Source: an uncultured Acidobacteriia bacterium (lineage in GTDB: Bacteria > Acidobacteriota > Terriglobia > Bryobacterales > Bryobacteraceae). Taken from it: a stretch of DNA of 47,388 bases. Numbering within the stretch: position 1 is the first letter of the stretch; the number at the start of each line of letters is the position of its first letter. The notes beneath the pieces are model-generated. The model had not been told where the DNA came from. It worked only from the letters and a program-made list of their open reading frames with translations, and ran no database searches. The DNA is taken from contig CAIVVT010000224.1 of the NCBI GenBank assembly GCA_903909435.1, positions 1 through 47,388 on the forward strand, written 5' to 3'. This document shows positions 35,701 through 42,142 of the stretch, piece by piece. The position numbers and the translations under genes were made by a program.

Positions 35701-35976
35701 CTCCAGTATATGCACCTCCGAGGCCACGGTGTCGGGTACCTGTGGAAGGGCAGCACCGAATCGCTTCTGATTACCCCGCTGCCGGATAGCGAACCGGGTG
35801 CCGCAATCCTCCCGGCAGACTACGATTTTGGGTTGGCCGTTCGGCAAATCAGCGTCCTCGACGCCGACGGGCATGTTCTGAAGACAACCAAAATCGAAGC
35901 CGGGAAAGCGATCGGCGCGTTCAATTACGAACGTGGAGTTTTCGCCTACCGGATCGATTTCGCGGGGGCGAAATAG
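32782..35976 (+). CDS. Large secreted TIM-barrel glycoside-hydrolase-like protein
   Basis: 1064 residues from GTG 32782, chosen because GGGAGG lies 6 bases upstream and a clean signal peptide follows (VRPLTVLSLLLLPVFLASSQ); an in-frame ATG at 32722 adds an unlikely N-terminus. Residues 20-560 are beta-rich (galactose-mutarotase-like region within). A TIM-barrel-like part follows (about 580-880) with VVWHNWQRWGYDYRLPD, VLFAPHDNYIDLYPD and AYFIDVWSSIAPYDYW. By analogy with GH36/GH101-type enzymes, Asp726 in FIDVW could be the nucleophile and Glu773 in ISEAGHD the acid/base; this is inference. A beta C-terminal domain ends the protein. The family may act on alpha-galactosyl or N-acetylgalactosaminyl glycans, but the exact CAZy class is not assignable here. 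Confidence 0.75.
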   Translation: MRPLTVLSLLLLPVFLASSQEADPASDHAGSVTATIPIPALGSYGAGGLAEFKTPGKPVVVTVELGNSAAVPIQGTVRLHVIDDWTAEPATPVSFALPAHGRADVAFRVQFGNRTFNAHYPIHAFVEFEEAGHKFVAHPIRIIQPQRPNPPLAESPVEWKPFQVSANGSLALWRLPIHREHVRLEQIAGPGTQPGNVYETRPTVNFRARQVGAGDQEAINLALGPRPPSMRERVSWAATEFPLQLPTTGSIRLTVSATATGAPSNDWARIRVLPMQQAASPERASEVVYETRPSVDSSTLETIDLSRFAGKLVRLQFEAETELAGQPGGVNWIEPVLLTGRIPEATPFPAVSNDALKLSGSLARFWQGRRGILDSTISFGGALRFHGLHVRVLDDNLEDPRATSELLAVTDEPVDRGLRVRHHFRSWAGEFDLLAELGTENQALRCKVWLENEPAAKPWFKVYLQQVSLGAWNEKARRVYGGVGNVLEDPQAFTMSFDGHNLAASYVGFEFPSAAIVEAVDTPPDRLSVDPAKGLYTLETPHTQTITLIPAVNVWDGVKIWRDLDTRKASAGVPQLAGRFVFDIWEGRYRESAEQLQKAFQYGLTNSAVVWHNWQRWGYDYRLPDVYPPNPEYGTLDEFRQLVDVCKRNGVLFAPHDNYIDLYPDAEGFSYKSVVFTGEGQPQKAWFHHARMAQSYRARPDQLRPLIERNLKLIRDGFAPSAYFIDVWSSIAPYDYWTDQGEFIDRTVTRRAWGEDFAWIRDYLGNNAPQISEAGHDQLIGWLDGAQANHLRIDPDASGFTLHVKAAAAERIPWLDAGYHERFILHGAGYPDRYAAGLPAATHGIYSDDYMATEVLTGHPAMVSEPFGRDVVRKYWLLDDLMRALAGRRIESVEFVGGDIHHQHVRWSGGGEVWVNRGESDWTVTAPGGEHLLPRYGFYAQAPNATGAWRQAAVERSGVNVREWSNHSEGRFTLQYMHLRGHGVGYLWKGSTESLLITPLPDSEPGAAILPADYDFGLAVRQISVLDADGHVLKTTKIEAGKAIGAFNYERGVFAYRIDFAGAK

Positions 35977-35992
35977 GGGCGTCGAGCCAGTT

Positions 35993-36037
35993 TGTCAACC
36001 CGCCAAAGGTTGACACACTGCGCCACTTGGCAGTGCG
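35993..36037. terminator. Tandem hairpins between convergent genes
   Basis: TGTCAACC-CGCCAAA-GGTTGACA (35993-36015) is a perfect 8-bp stem with a 7-base loop. It is followed by CACTGC-GCCACTTG-GCAGTG, a 6-bp stem. They lie between the stops at 35976 (plus) and 36080 (minus) and may end transcription from both sides, though no T-tract follows. Confidence 0.5.
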
Positions 36038-36079
36038 CGCGACGGTCCAAGCGACTGTCAGGAAGTGGCGGCCCAAGCG

Positions 36080-36931
36080 CTACGGCTTGGACGGCTGATT
36101 TTCAAACTGGATAGAACTCTCCGCCGAGGCGCGCCGAAAATCTCGGTTATCCAGGCTCAGCACGATGGTGCGGGCGTAGCCGAACAGCACGCGCAAGTGG
36201 AACTCGGTGCCGTACGACACGGGGAACCACAGCCCGTCGGCGACCTTCCGGTAGGCCACGTTGAACCCCAGTTGACGGACGTTGGTCCCAAGAAAGACCT
36301 TGACCGCCCAGGGGATGTTGAAAGATAGCTTCGTCACCACGCGAATCGGTTGGAACTCGACCGGATCGACCAGCACTTCCCCCGTCCAGGGCCGCTCCAC
36401 GTCACCTTTCCTGGGTTCGAACAGCAGTCGCAGCGCCTGGACGCCATTCACTGCCTGTGTGCCGGCCAGGCGGAAATCGTAATGTGCCTGCTCCTTGGCC
36501 GTCAGTGGGAACTGATTCCTGGGGATGCCGTCGCGCGACTCCTTGTCCTTCACCATGTCGTCGGTCATGTCTTCGACCAGATCGCCGTCGATGTCCATGC
36601 CCTGATGGCGGAACTTAGGATCGGTGTACGGGAACAGCTTGCCGTCCTTGCGGTAGTGGCCTTCAAAGAAATCGAGTTTCTTCTCGGTGGATGTCGCCGT
36701 CGGGGTCACCGTGTAACGCCGCTTTTCCTCGCGCGCCAGCTTAGAACCGCCGCGCATGAGGCGGGTCAATGTCTCCTGCGTATACACGATTGATTGCCGC
36801 GCGCTCACGGCCTGCTCCTGGTTCTCCGCCACCCGCTTCAGCAGGTCTTCCAATGCAGGCGGGGAAGCAGCCTGGGAGAAGACAGCGAGCGGGCAGACCG
36901 ATGCGAGCATCAGGCGCAAGATCATATGCAA
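36080..36931 (-). CDS. Secreted LolA-like hypothetical protein
   Basis: 283 residues with a signal peptide (about 1-19, LASVCPLAVFSQA). No catalytic motif is visible. The body is beta-rich, with the pattern GEVLVDPVEFQPIRVVTKL typical of outer-membrane lipoprotein-sorting (LolA-like) folds, preceded by FEGHYRKDGKLFPY and a DGDLVEDMTDDMVKDKES segment. LolA-like proteins carry lipids or lipoproteins across the periplasm. It is the last gene of a minus-strand run with two FtsX/MacB-type permeases, supporting an envelope role. ATG 36931 or the second ATG at 36925 could be used. Family assignment is tentative. Confidence 0.6.
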   Translation of the reverse strand: MHMILRLMLASVCPLAVFSQAASPPALEDLLKRVAENQEQAVSARQSIVYTQETLTRLMRGGSKLAREEKRRYTVTPTATSTEKKLDFFEGHYRKDGKLFPYTDPKFRHQGMDIDGDLVEDMTDDMVKDKESRDGIPRNQFPLTAKEQAHYDFRLAGTQAVNGVQALRLLFEPRKGDVERPWTGEVLVDPVEFQPIRVVTKLSFNIPWAVKVFLGTNVRQLGFNVAYRKVADGLWFPVSYGTEFHLRVLFGYARTIVLSLDNRDFRRASAESSIQFENQPSKP

Positions 36932-36964
36932 TCTAAGAACGCAGTTCGACCGGCGGGTGTTCCG

Positions 36965-37402
36965 CTATCTGCCGGCGAACGGGAGAGTGTCCACGACTAA
37001 TCGCTCATCGGTCTTGACAATCAACAGAACGGAGCCGGCCAGCAGGCGCTGGTAGCCCTCGGGCAATGGCAGGAGCTTGCCTTCGAGATCAGACGGCGGC
37101 ATTACCAGACTCTTCACCACATCCCCGGTCAGCCGGGCTGTGATGTGGATTTCGCGTGCGACGGCCGCCGGTATTGCCGCTAAGTGCAGCCGCTTGGCCT
37201 CCAATGCATCCTGGAACCAGTTCACGACCAGCCGCACTTCGGCGTCGGTGAATTGGGGATAGCGAAACCAATACGGCGGAGTGGGGACGGGCGCGCGGAC
37301 CAAGGCGACTTTCTTGGTCTCAACTGGCTTCTTCTCGGCCGCGGATGCCGAAAAAACCATGCAAAGCAGGCAAGTCAGAACCTGGATCGCAATGCGTCGC
37401 AT
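36965..37402 (-). CDS. Small secreted protein of unknown function
   Basis: 145 residues from ATG 37402. Signal peptide MRRIAIQVLTCLLCMVFSAS (cleavage near ASAAE). The mature part is mixed alpha/beta, with FTDAEVRLVVNWFQDALEAKR and repeated hydrophobic strands near the end (GSVLLIVKTDERLVVDTL). I do not recognise a family. GGAGG lies just 2 bases before the ATG, closer than usual. The frame remains open far upstream into the permease gene, but that part is out of its reading frame. Located 23 bases after the permease stop and 33 before the LolA-like gene, so part of the same probable operon. Confidence 0.6.
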   Translation of the reverse strand: MRRIAIQVLTCLLCMVFSASAAEKKPVETKKVALVRAPVPTPPYWFRYPQFTDAEVRLVVNWFQDALEAKRLHLAAIPAAVAREIHITARLTGDVVKSLVMPPSDLEGKLLPLPEGYQRLLAGSVLLIVKTDERLVVDTLPFAGR

Positions 37403-37425
37403 GACCTCCAGGTTACCAACTCGGG

Positions 37426-38679
37426 CTACTCGTAGCGCAGCGCGTCCACCGGATCCAGACGGGCCGCTTTGGTGGCCGGCCAGAGTCCAAAAAACAGTCC
37501 GACGCCCACCGAGACGCCTATGCCGAGCAGTGCGGCCCACATTGGAACGGTTGTCGGCAGTGAGGGAAAGGCCAGGCGCGCGGCTATCGAGATCAGCCAG
37601 CCCAGCAGCATACCCATGAATCCCCCCGAAAATGTCAACACAATCGCTTCGGTCAGGAATTGGATGATGATGTCGAGGCGGCGCGCGCCGACGGCTTTGC
37701 GAATACCGATCTCCTTGGTCCGTTCGGTGACCGAGACCAGCATGATGTTCATCACGCCGATGCCTCCAACCAGCAGCCCCACCGAACTGAGCACCACCAT
37801 CACCAGTGCCGTGACGGAAGTGACCGAGCGGAAGTTTTCGATCATGGACTCCGGCGTCGAGAGCCCGAAATTGTCGGGATCGTTCCACTTGACGCGCCGC
37901 TCCTGCCGCAGCACGCCGCGCACCTCGTCCATCGCGCGGGGCAGCAATCCGGGCTTGGCTTTGACCATCAACATGTGCTCGTTCGCGCCGGGGTTCAGCT
38001 TGCGCATCGTCCAGTACGGCAGCATCACGCGGTTGTCCTGCTGACCCGGGAACGAGTTCGCCGGACGGTTCATGACCCCGACTACCAGGTATGAGTGTCC
38101 ATCCACTTCAATCGTCTTGCCGGTCGGGTCCTCAATGGCGAACAAGGTCTTGAAGACATCCTCGCCGATCACGACCACAGGCACGCGGTGCTGGTTTTCG
38201 AACTCGCTGAAAAACCGCCCGAACTTCAGGTCTGCCTGACCGCTGGACACGTAGCCTTCGTTGGTGCCGCCGATGCGCGCCTGGTACACATCGTTGCTCT
38301 TGTACTTAACGCGGTGGATACCCCAGTTCGCGAACAGGTAGGGGCCTACGCTTTCCACCGACGGGCAGCGCTCCGAAATCGCGCGTGCGTTTTCGTAGGT
38401 GATGGGTTTGCGCTTCTCTTCCTCCGAAGAGGAATTCCCGAAGTGCACACCCGCCTCCCAGCGAGTGACGATGATCGTGTCGGTGCCAAAGCCCTTGATG
38501 GCATCGGAAACCGCCGAGTCGAAGCCGGTCAAAATCGAGCCGACGCCGATGATCGCGCCGGTGCCGATAATGACGCCCAGCACGGTGAGAAACGACCGCA
38601 TCTTGTGGCCGCGGATGGCGTCCCAGGCGAGTTGAACGCCCGCGTAGAGCAACGCAAGCTCTCTGAGGTAGTTCTGCAT
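37426..38679 (-). CDS. MacB/FtsX-type ABC transporter permease (second of pair)
   Basis: 417 residues. N-terminal helix (about 25-50: MRSFLTVLGVIIGTGAIIGV), a large periplasmic MacB core domain (50-280), and three C-terminal FtsX-like helices (VTALVMVVLSSVGLLVGGIG, IVLTFSGGFMGMLLGWLIS, WAALLGIGVSVGVGLFFGLW). The conserved cytoplasmic loop VTERTKEIGIRKAVGARR couples to an ATPase. MacB-type permeases drive mechanotransmission for export across the envelope. No ATPase or membrane-fusion gene is next to it. Only 3 bases separate it from the upstream sister permease, so they likely form a heterodimer. Confidence 0.9.
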   Translation of the reverse strand: MQNYLRELALLYAGVQLAWDAIRGHKMRSFLTVLGVIIGTGAIIGVGSILTGFDSAVSDAIKGFGTDTIIVTRWEAGVHFGNSSSEEEKRKPITYENARAISERCPSVESVGPYLFANWGIHRVKYKSNDVYQARIGGTNEGYVSSGQADLKFGRFFSEFENQHRVPVVVIGEDVFKTLFAIEDPTGKTIEVDGHSYLVVGVMNRPANSFPGQQDNRVMLPYWTMRKLNPGANEHMLMVKAKPGLLPRAMDEVRGVLRQERRVKWNDPDNFGLSTPESMIENFRSVTSVTALVMVVLSSVGLLVGGIGVMNIMLVSVTERTKEIGIRKAVGARRLDIIIQFLTEAIVLTFSGGFMGMLLGWLISIAARLAFPSLPTTVPMWAALLGIGVSVGVGLFFGLWPATKAARLDPVDALRYE

Positions 38680-38682
38680 TGC

Positions 38683-39927
38683 TTACTTCTCCGCCCGCAA
38701 AGCCTCGATCGGATCGAGCCTCGCGGCTTTCTGTGCCGGATAAATGCCGAAGAATATGCCCACTGCCGAAGACAGGCCCACGCCGATGAAGATCGACGAA
38801 GTGGGGAGCGCCATGGGTACCGGTGTGGCCATTCGAACCACAATCGCCATCAGCCAGGAGATGGTGACGCCAATGAGCCCTCCGCACCCCGACAAGACGG
38901 CGGCCTCCACAAGGAACTGGCGGAGAATGTCGATCTTGCGGGCGCCCAGCGACTTGCGGACGCCGATTTCGCGGGTCCGCTCCGTAACTACGGCCAGCAT
39001 GATATTCATGACGACGACGCCGCCAACCACCATAAACACGCTGACCACCGCGATGGCCGTCGCCGCGATCGCGCCGGTCAGACTCTCCCAGAATTTCATG
39101 ATGGAGTCCGAGGTGAGAACCATGAAGTTGTCGCCCTGACCGGGGGGAAGATGACGCCGCGCGCGGATCAGCGACTTCACCTCGTCCATGGCTGACTCGA
39201 GCACGCTCGGATCCTTGGCGATCAGCGAGTAACTGAGCCAGTGCCGCGAGCCATGCATCTTGAAGAAGGAATGGATCGGGATGTGGACAAAGTTGTCCTG
39301 CGACTGTCCAAACACGTTGCCCAGGCGTTTCGCTACCCCGATAACCTCAAAGGGACGGCCCTCCACGTCGATCACCTTGCCTACCGGGTCGGTGTCGGGA
39401 AAGAACTTGTCTTTCACGTCGGTGCCTATGAAGGCGACCTGGCGGTGGTTTTGATCTTCGCCTTCGCTAAAGTAGCGCCCCGCTTGAACCTGGACATTAT
39501 CCAGAATGTTCATGTTGGCGGTACCGCCTTTGATAGACACCTGCTCCTGATGGAAGGCCTTGTACGTCAAGGTTCCGGACGTCTCGCTTTCCATCCCGAT
39601 TTCGCTGATGAGGCTGGCTTTCTGCCGCAGGAAATCGTACTCCTCGATCGAAAGCTCGGGGTTCTTCTTCTGCAATTCGAGGAACTTCTTGGGATCCCAG
39701 TCCCCGAGGAAGGCGAAGCGTACGACGACGAACCCGCCGGCACCCATATCTGCGATTTTCTCCGCCACGTAGATGTTCATCCCGTGGATGATGGCCATCA
39801 CCGAGATCAGGGTGGTGGTTGAGAGGATGATTCCGAGCAGGGTCAGAAAGCTCCGCAGTTTGGCACTCCGGAGGGAGTCCATAGCGAGTTTGAACGACTC
39901 GGCTAACGAGGCGCTTGAGTGCATCAA
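38683..39927 (-). CDS. MacB/FtsX-type ABC transporter permease (first of pair)
   Basis: 414 residues with the same layout as its neighbour: N-terminal helix (LRSFLTLLGIILSTTTLISV), periplasmic MacB core, and three C-terminal helices (ATAIAVVSVFMVVGGVVVMN and later segments). The coupling loop is VTERTREIGVRKSLGARK. The two proteins align along their length but differ widely, so the tandem is an old duplication rather than a recent copy. It starts 13 bases after the YheT-like stop. The partner ATPase must be encoded elsewhere. MMHSS at the N-terminus leaves two adjacent ATG starts. Confidence 0.9.
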   Translation of the reverse strand: MMHSSASLAESFKLAMDSLRSAKLRSFLTLLGIILSTTTLISVMAIIHGMNIYVAEKIADMGAGGFVVVRFAFLGDWDPKKFLELQKKNPELSIEEYDFLRQKASLISEIGMESETSGTLTYKAFHQEQVSIKGGTANMNILDNVQVQAGRYFSEGEDQNHRQVAFIGTDVKDKFFPDTDPVGKVIDVEGRPFEVIGVAKRLGNVFGQSQDNFVHIPIHSFFKMHGSRHWLSYSLIAKDPSVLESAMDEVKSLIRARRHLPPGQGDNFMVLTSDSIMKFWESLTGAIAATAIAVVSVFMVVGGVVVMNIMLAVVTERTREIGVRKSLGARKIDILRQFLVEAAVLSGCGGLIGVTISWLMAIVVRMATPVPMALPTSSIFIGVGLSSAVGIFFGIYPAQKAARLDPIEALRAEK

Positions 39928-39940
39928 TCACCCAGACGAT

Positions 39941-40927
39941 TCAAAATGCCTGTTTGTTCCCGATTCGTGCGCCCGCCTGCGTAGAGATCCAATCCGTCAG
40001 CACCTCATCCACCCAGAATCGGGGCAGATCCCGCGCGATGAAACCCAAATGACCGCCGCGCTCGGTGGCGACAAGGGTCAGATTGGGGTTGGACCGAATC
40101 TCTTGGCCGTTGAATATCTCGAATGGAATCATGGGGTCGTCCTGGGCCTGAACCAGCAATGTGGGAACCTGGATGTTGGACAGGAAGCCCAGACTGGATT
40201 GCGTGCGGTAGTAATTGGGCGCGTCGCCGAAGCCGAAGGCCTTGGCGGTGAACCGGTCGTCGAAGTCGAAGATCGTCCTGACCCGCTCGATTCCCTCGAG
40301 TGGAAACCGCTCCGGCGCAGAGGCATGCCTGCGCCTATACCTGTCACACAGCCGTTTGACGAAGCGCCGCTCGTAGATCCGGTTCGAAGGTCTCCCAATG
40401 GCCCGCACACACGCGTGCAGGTCAATCGGCGTGGAAACGGCGCACACCCCGGCAACCAGCCGCTGGGCGTCCTTTCCCATTTCACCAGCCAGCTTTAGGA
40501 CGACGTTCCCGCCGAGTGAGTAGCCGGTCAGGAACAGCGGTCCCCGGCCCTGAGCGCGAAACGACTCAAGCAATACGCGCAGATCGGCAGTCAGGCCAGA
40601 GTGATAAAGCGTGGAAGTCAGGTGCTCGGTTCCGCCGCAACTTCGCATGTTGACGCGGTGCGCGACGAAGCCGGATTTCGCCAGGGCCAGCGCCATCGAG
40701 ATCATGTAACCGCTGCGGCTGGATCCTTCAAGCCCGTGCATCAGCAGGACTTCGCCGCGCGGCTCGCCCTCGGGGCGGGTCTCTTCGACCAGCACCTGAG
40801 TGCCGGGCTCGCCCGGGTAAGTGACCTGGCGCGTGGGAAATCGGGAATCGTCGGCAGGCCGCTTCCAGAAGTTGCCGGCGATGGTCAGAAGATGAGGATT
40901 ACTGAAAAAAGGAGAGAAAGGGCGCAA
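39941..40927 (-). CDS. YheT-like alpha/beta hydrolase
   Basis: 328 residues of the YheT (UPF0017, AB-hydrolase-4) family. Motifs: LLMHGLEGSSRSGYM (oxyanion region), nucleophile GYSLGGN, acid AQDDPMIP, and GGHLGFIAR with the catalytic His. These enzymes are thought to be esterases or lipases; the physiological substrate is unknown. No signal peptide. The start is TTG 40927 (MRPFSPFFSNPHLLTI matches the family N-terminus). TACAAT lies on the minus strand 6 bases upstream, indicating a leaderless mRNA. Followed after 13 bases by the permease pair, so it may head that operon. Confidence 0.87.
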   Translation of the reverse strand: MRPFSPFFSNPHLLTIAGNFWKRPADDSRFPTRQVTYPGEPGTQVLVEETRPEGEPRGEVLLMHGLEGSSRSGYMISMALALAKSGFVAHRVNMRSCGGTEHLTSTLYHSGLTADLRVLLESFRAQGRGPLFLTGYSLGGNVVLKLAGEMGKDAQRLVAGVCAVSTPIDLHACVRAIGRPSNRIYERRFVKRLCDRYRRRHASAPERFPLEGIERVRTIFDFDDRFTAKAFGFGDAPNYYRTQSSLGFLSNIQVPTLLVQAQDDPMIPFEIFNGQEIRSNPNLTLVATERGGHLGFIARDLPRFWVDEVLTDWISTQAGARIGNKQAF

Positions 40928-40933
40928 GCCTCA

Positions 40934-40939
40934 ATTGTA
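40934..40939 (-). promoter_or_regulatory. -10 box of a probable leaderless promoter (yheT-like gene)
   Basis: TACAAT on the minus strand (40939-40934) ends 6 bases before the TTG start at 40927, so the gene seems to have its own promoter separate from the GAF-ANTAR gene upstream. Confidence 0.5.
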
Positions 40940-40967
40940 AGTGTTGGCGGGACGGACGTTCAGGGCA

Positions 40968-41058
40968 GTGCGGGGTCTCCAGACCCCGCACGAATCAACA
41001 CCAAGTTAGTGGCTGAGCGGGGCCTGGAGGCCCCACGCGGCTCGAATAGCCGCCCCAC
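40968..41058. repeat. Cluster of three palindromes in a dispersed repeat
   Basis: GTGCGGGGTCT-CC-AGACCCCGCAC (24 bases, 40968-40991), GGGGCC-TGGA-GGCCCC (41019-41034) and GCGGCT-CGAAT-AGCCGC (41037-41053) follow one another between the GAF-ANTAR stop and the yheT-like promoter. The last part shares all but three or so positions of a 24-base block with 32681-32705. Confidence 0.75.
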
Positions 41059-41068
41059 TCAGACGGAC

Positions 41069-41854
41069 TCAGTCGCCTTCGACGTCTCGTTCGATCAGGA
41101 CACCGTCGCTCGACTTGCGTGATAGATCCTCGGTCAGGATGATCGCCTCTGCCAAATCACGCATGGGCCGCCGCAAGCGCCGGCTCTCGTTTCTCAGGCG
41201 CAGATACGCTTCTTCTTCCGTCAGGCTGAACTTGAACTGGAGGATGCCCTTGGCGCGCTCGACCAGCTTGCGCGTTTCGAGCTGCCGCTTCATTTCCTGC
41301 GTCTCTTCGACCAGGCGAGCGTTCTCGTTCTGCAGCTTGGCGCGCGCGATCGCGCCGCCCATCTGTTCGCCGACGAAAGTGAGCAAGGAGATTTCTTCCG
41401 CCGTGTGGTCGTGCTTTTCCCGATGGTGCACATTCACAACGCCGATCACTTCACCGCCGGTAATCAGGGGAATGGAGCAAAAGGCCTCGTAGGTGTCTTC
41501 AACGAGTGGATCCAGGCGCTTGAAGCGCCAATCGGCGGACGCGTTGGAGGCCAGAACCACAACTGACTTGTTCTCAACCACCCATCCGGTGACGCCTTCG
41601 CCAACCTGCATTCGGAGGTTCCCGATTTCTGCGGCGTGAGGGACCTGCGATGCGCGCAGGACGATCTCGTTGGTTGTTTGGTCGATCAGATAGACCAGGC
41701 AAGCATCACAATCGGTGACTTGCACGGTCAGACCGACGATCTCTCCAAGCATCTCGTCCGTGCTCCGTTCCGAGCTGACGATACTGCTGATCTTGTGAAG
41801 AAGCGAAACCTGACTGGAATTCGATTCTGTTGTCATGGTGCTGGCTGTGGCCAT
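41069..41854 (-). CDS. GAF-ANTAR transcription antitermination regulator
   Basis: 261 residues. A GAF sensor domain occupies about 25-165 (ATDCDACLVYLIDQ-like VTDCDACLVYLID, LRMQVGEGVTGWVVENKSVV, FCSIPLITGGEVIGVVNVHH). A coiled linker leads to an ANTAR RNA-binding domain (about 185-245: LVERAKGILQFKFSLTEEEA, LRNESRRLRRPMRDLAEAII). ANTAR proteins bind paired stem-loops in mRNA leaders and prevent termination; GAF domains bind small ligands or sense redox. The target is unknown. TATCCT lies 16 bases before the ATG on the minus strand. The gap 41855-42142 to the divergent helicase is AT-rich but has no gene. Confidence 0.88.
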   Translation of the reverse strand: MATASTMTTESNSSQVSLLHKISSIVSSERSTDEMLGEIVGLTVQVTDCDACLVYLIDQTTNEIVLRASQVPHAAEIGNLRMQVGEGVTGWVVENKSVVVLASNASADWRFKRLDPLVEDTYEAFCSIPLITGGEVIGVVNVHHREKHDHTAEEISLLTFVGEQMGGAIARAKLQNENARLVEETQEMKRQLETRKLVERAKGILQFKFSLTEEEAYLRLRNESRRLRRPMRDLAEAIILTEDLSRKSSDGVLIERDVEGD

Positions 41855-42127
41855 ATTCGTTTAGATCCGTAGGATATGAAGTGCGATGCAGGTGGGTCCA
41901 ATCGAAACTTTCTATCGGCCCCATCGAGCCCCTTATGCCTTGATTTCATTCACGTTAATCGATTCTCGGCAGTGCAGGAGAAGCGCTTCAAATTGCACGG
42001 ATCCGGACTGGCTACAGCACCTATTGTGGACTGTTTTTTCGCAGCAACAAAATAAAAGCGGGAATTTCGTTCAGGCTCAAACTGGAGCGGCATTGTCCCT
42101 CTCGTGAGTCCTCCGGTAGACAACCAG

Positions 42128-42133
42128 TAGACT
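42128..42133 (+). promoter_or_regulatory. Putative -10 box for the UvrD-like gene
   Basis: TAGACT ends 9 bases before GTG 42143. AGGAG (42134-42138) lies between and could act as a Shine-Dalgarno only if transcription began further upstream; the two readings compete. Confidence 0.4.
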
Positions 42134-42142
42134 AGGAGCCTA

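Noticed and set aside
40968..41058. Palindromes next to the GAF-ANTAR gene as ANTAR RNA targets
   Set aside because: ANTAR targets are paired stems with six-base loops having A and G at fixed places. These hairpins have two- to five-base loops, and a similar element is found at 32593 away from any ANTAR gene.
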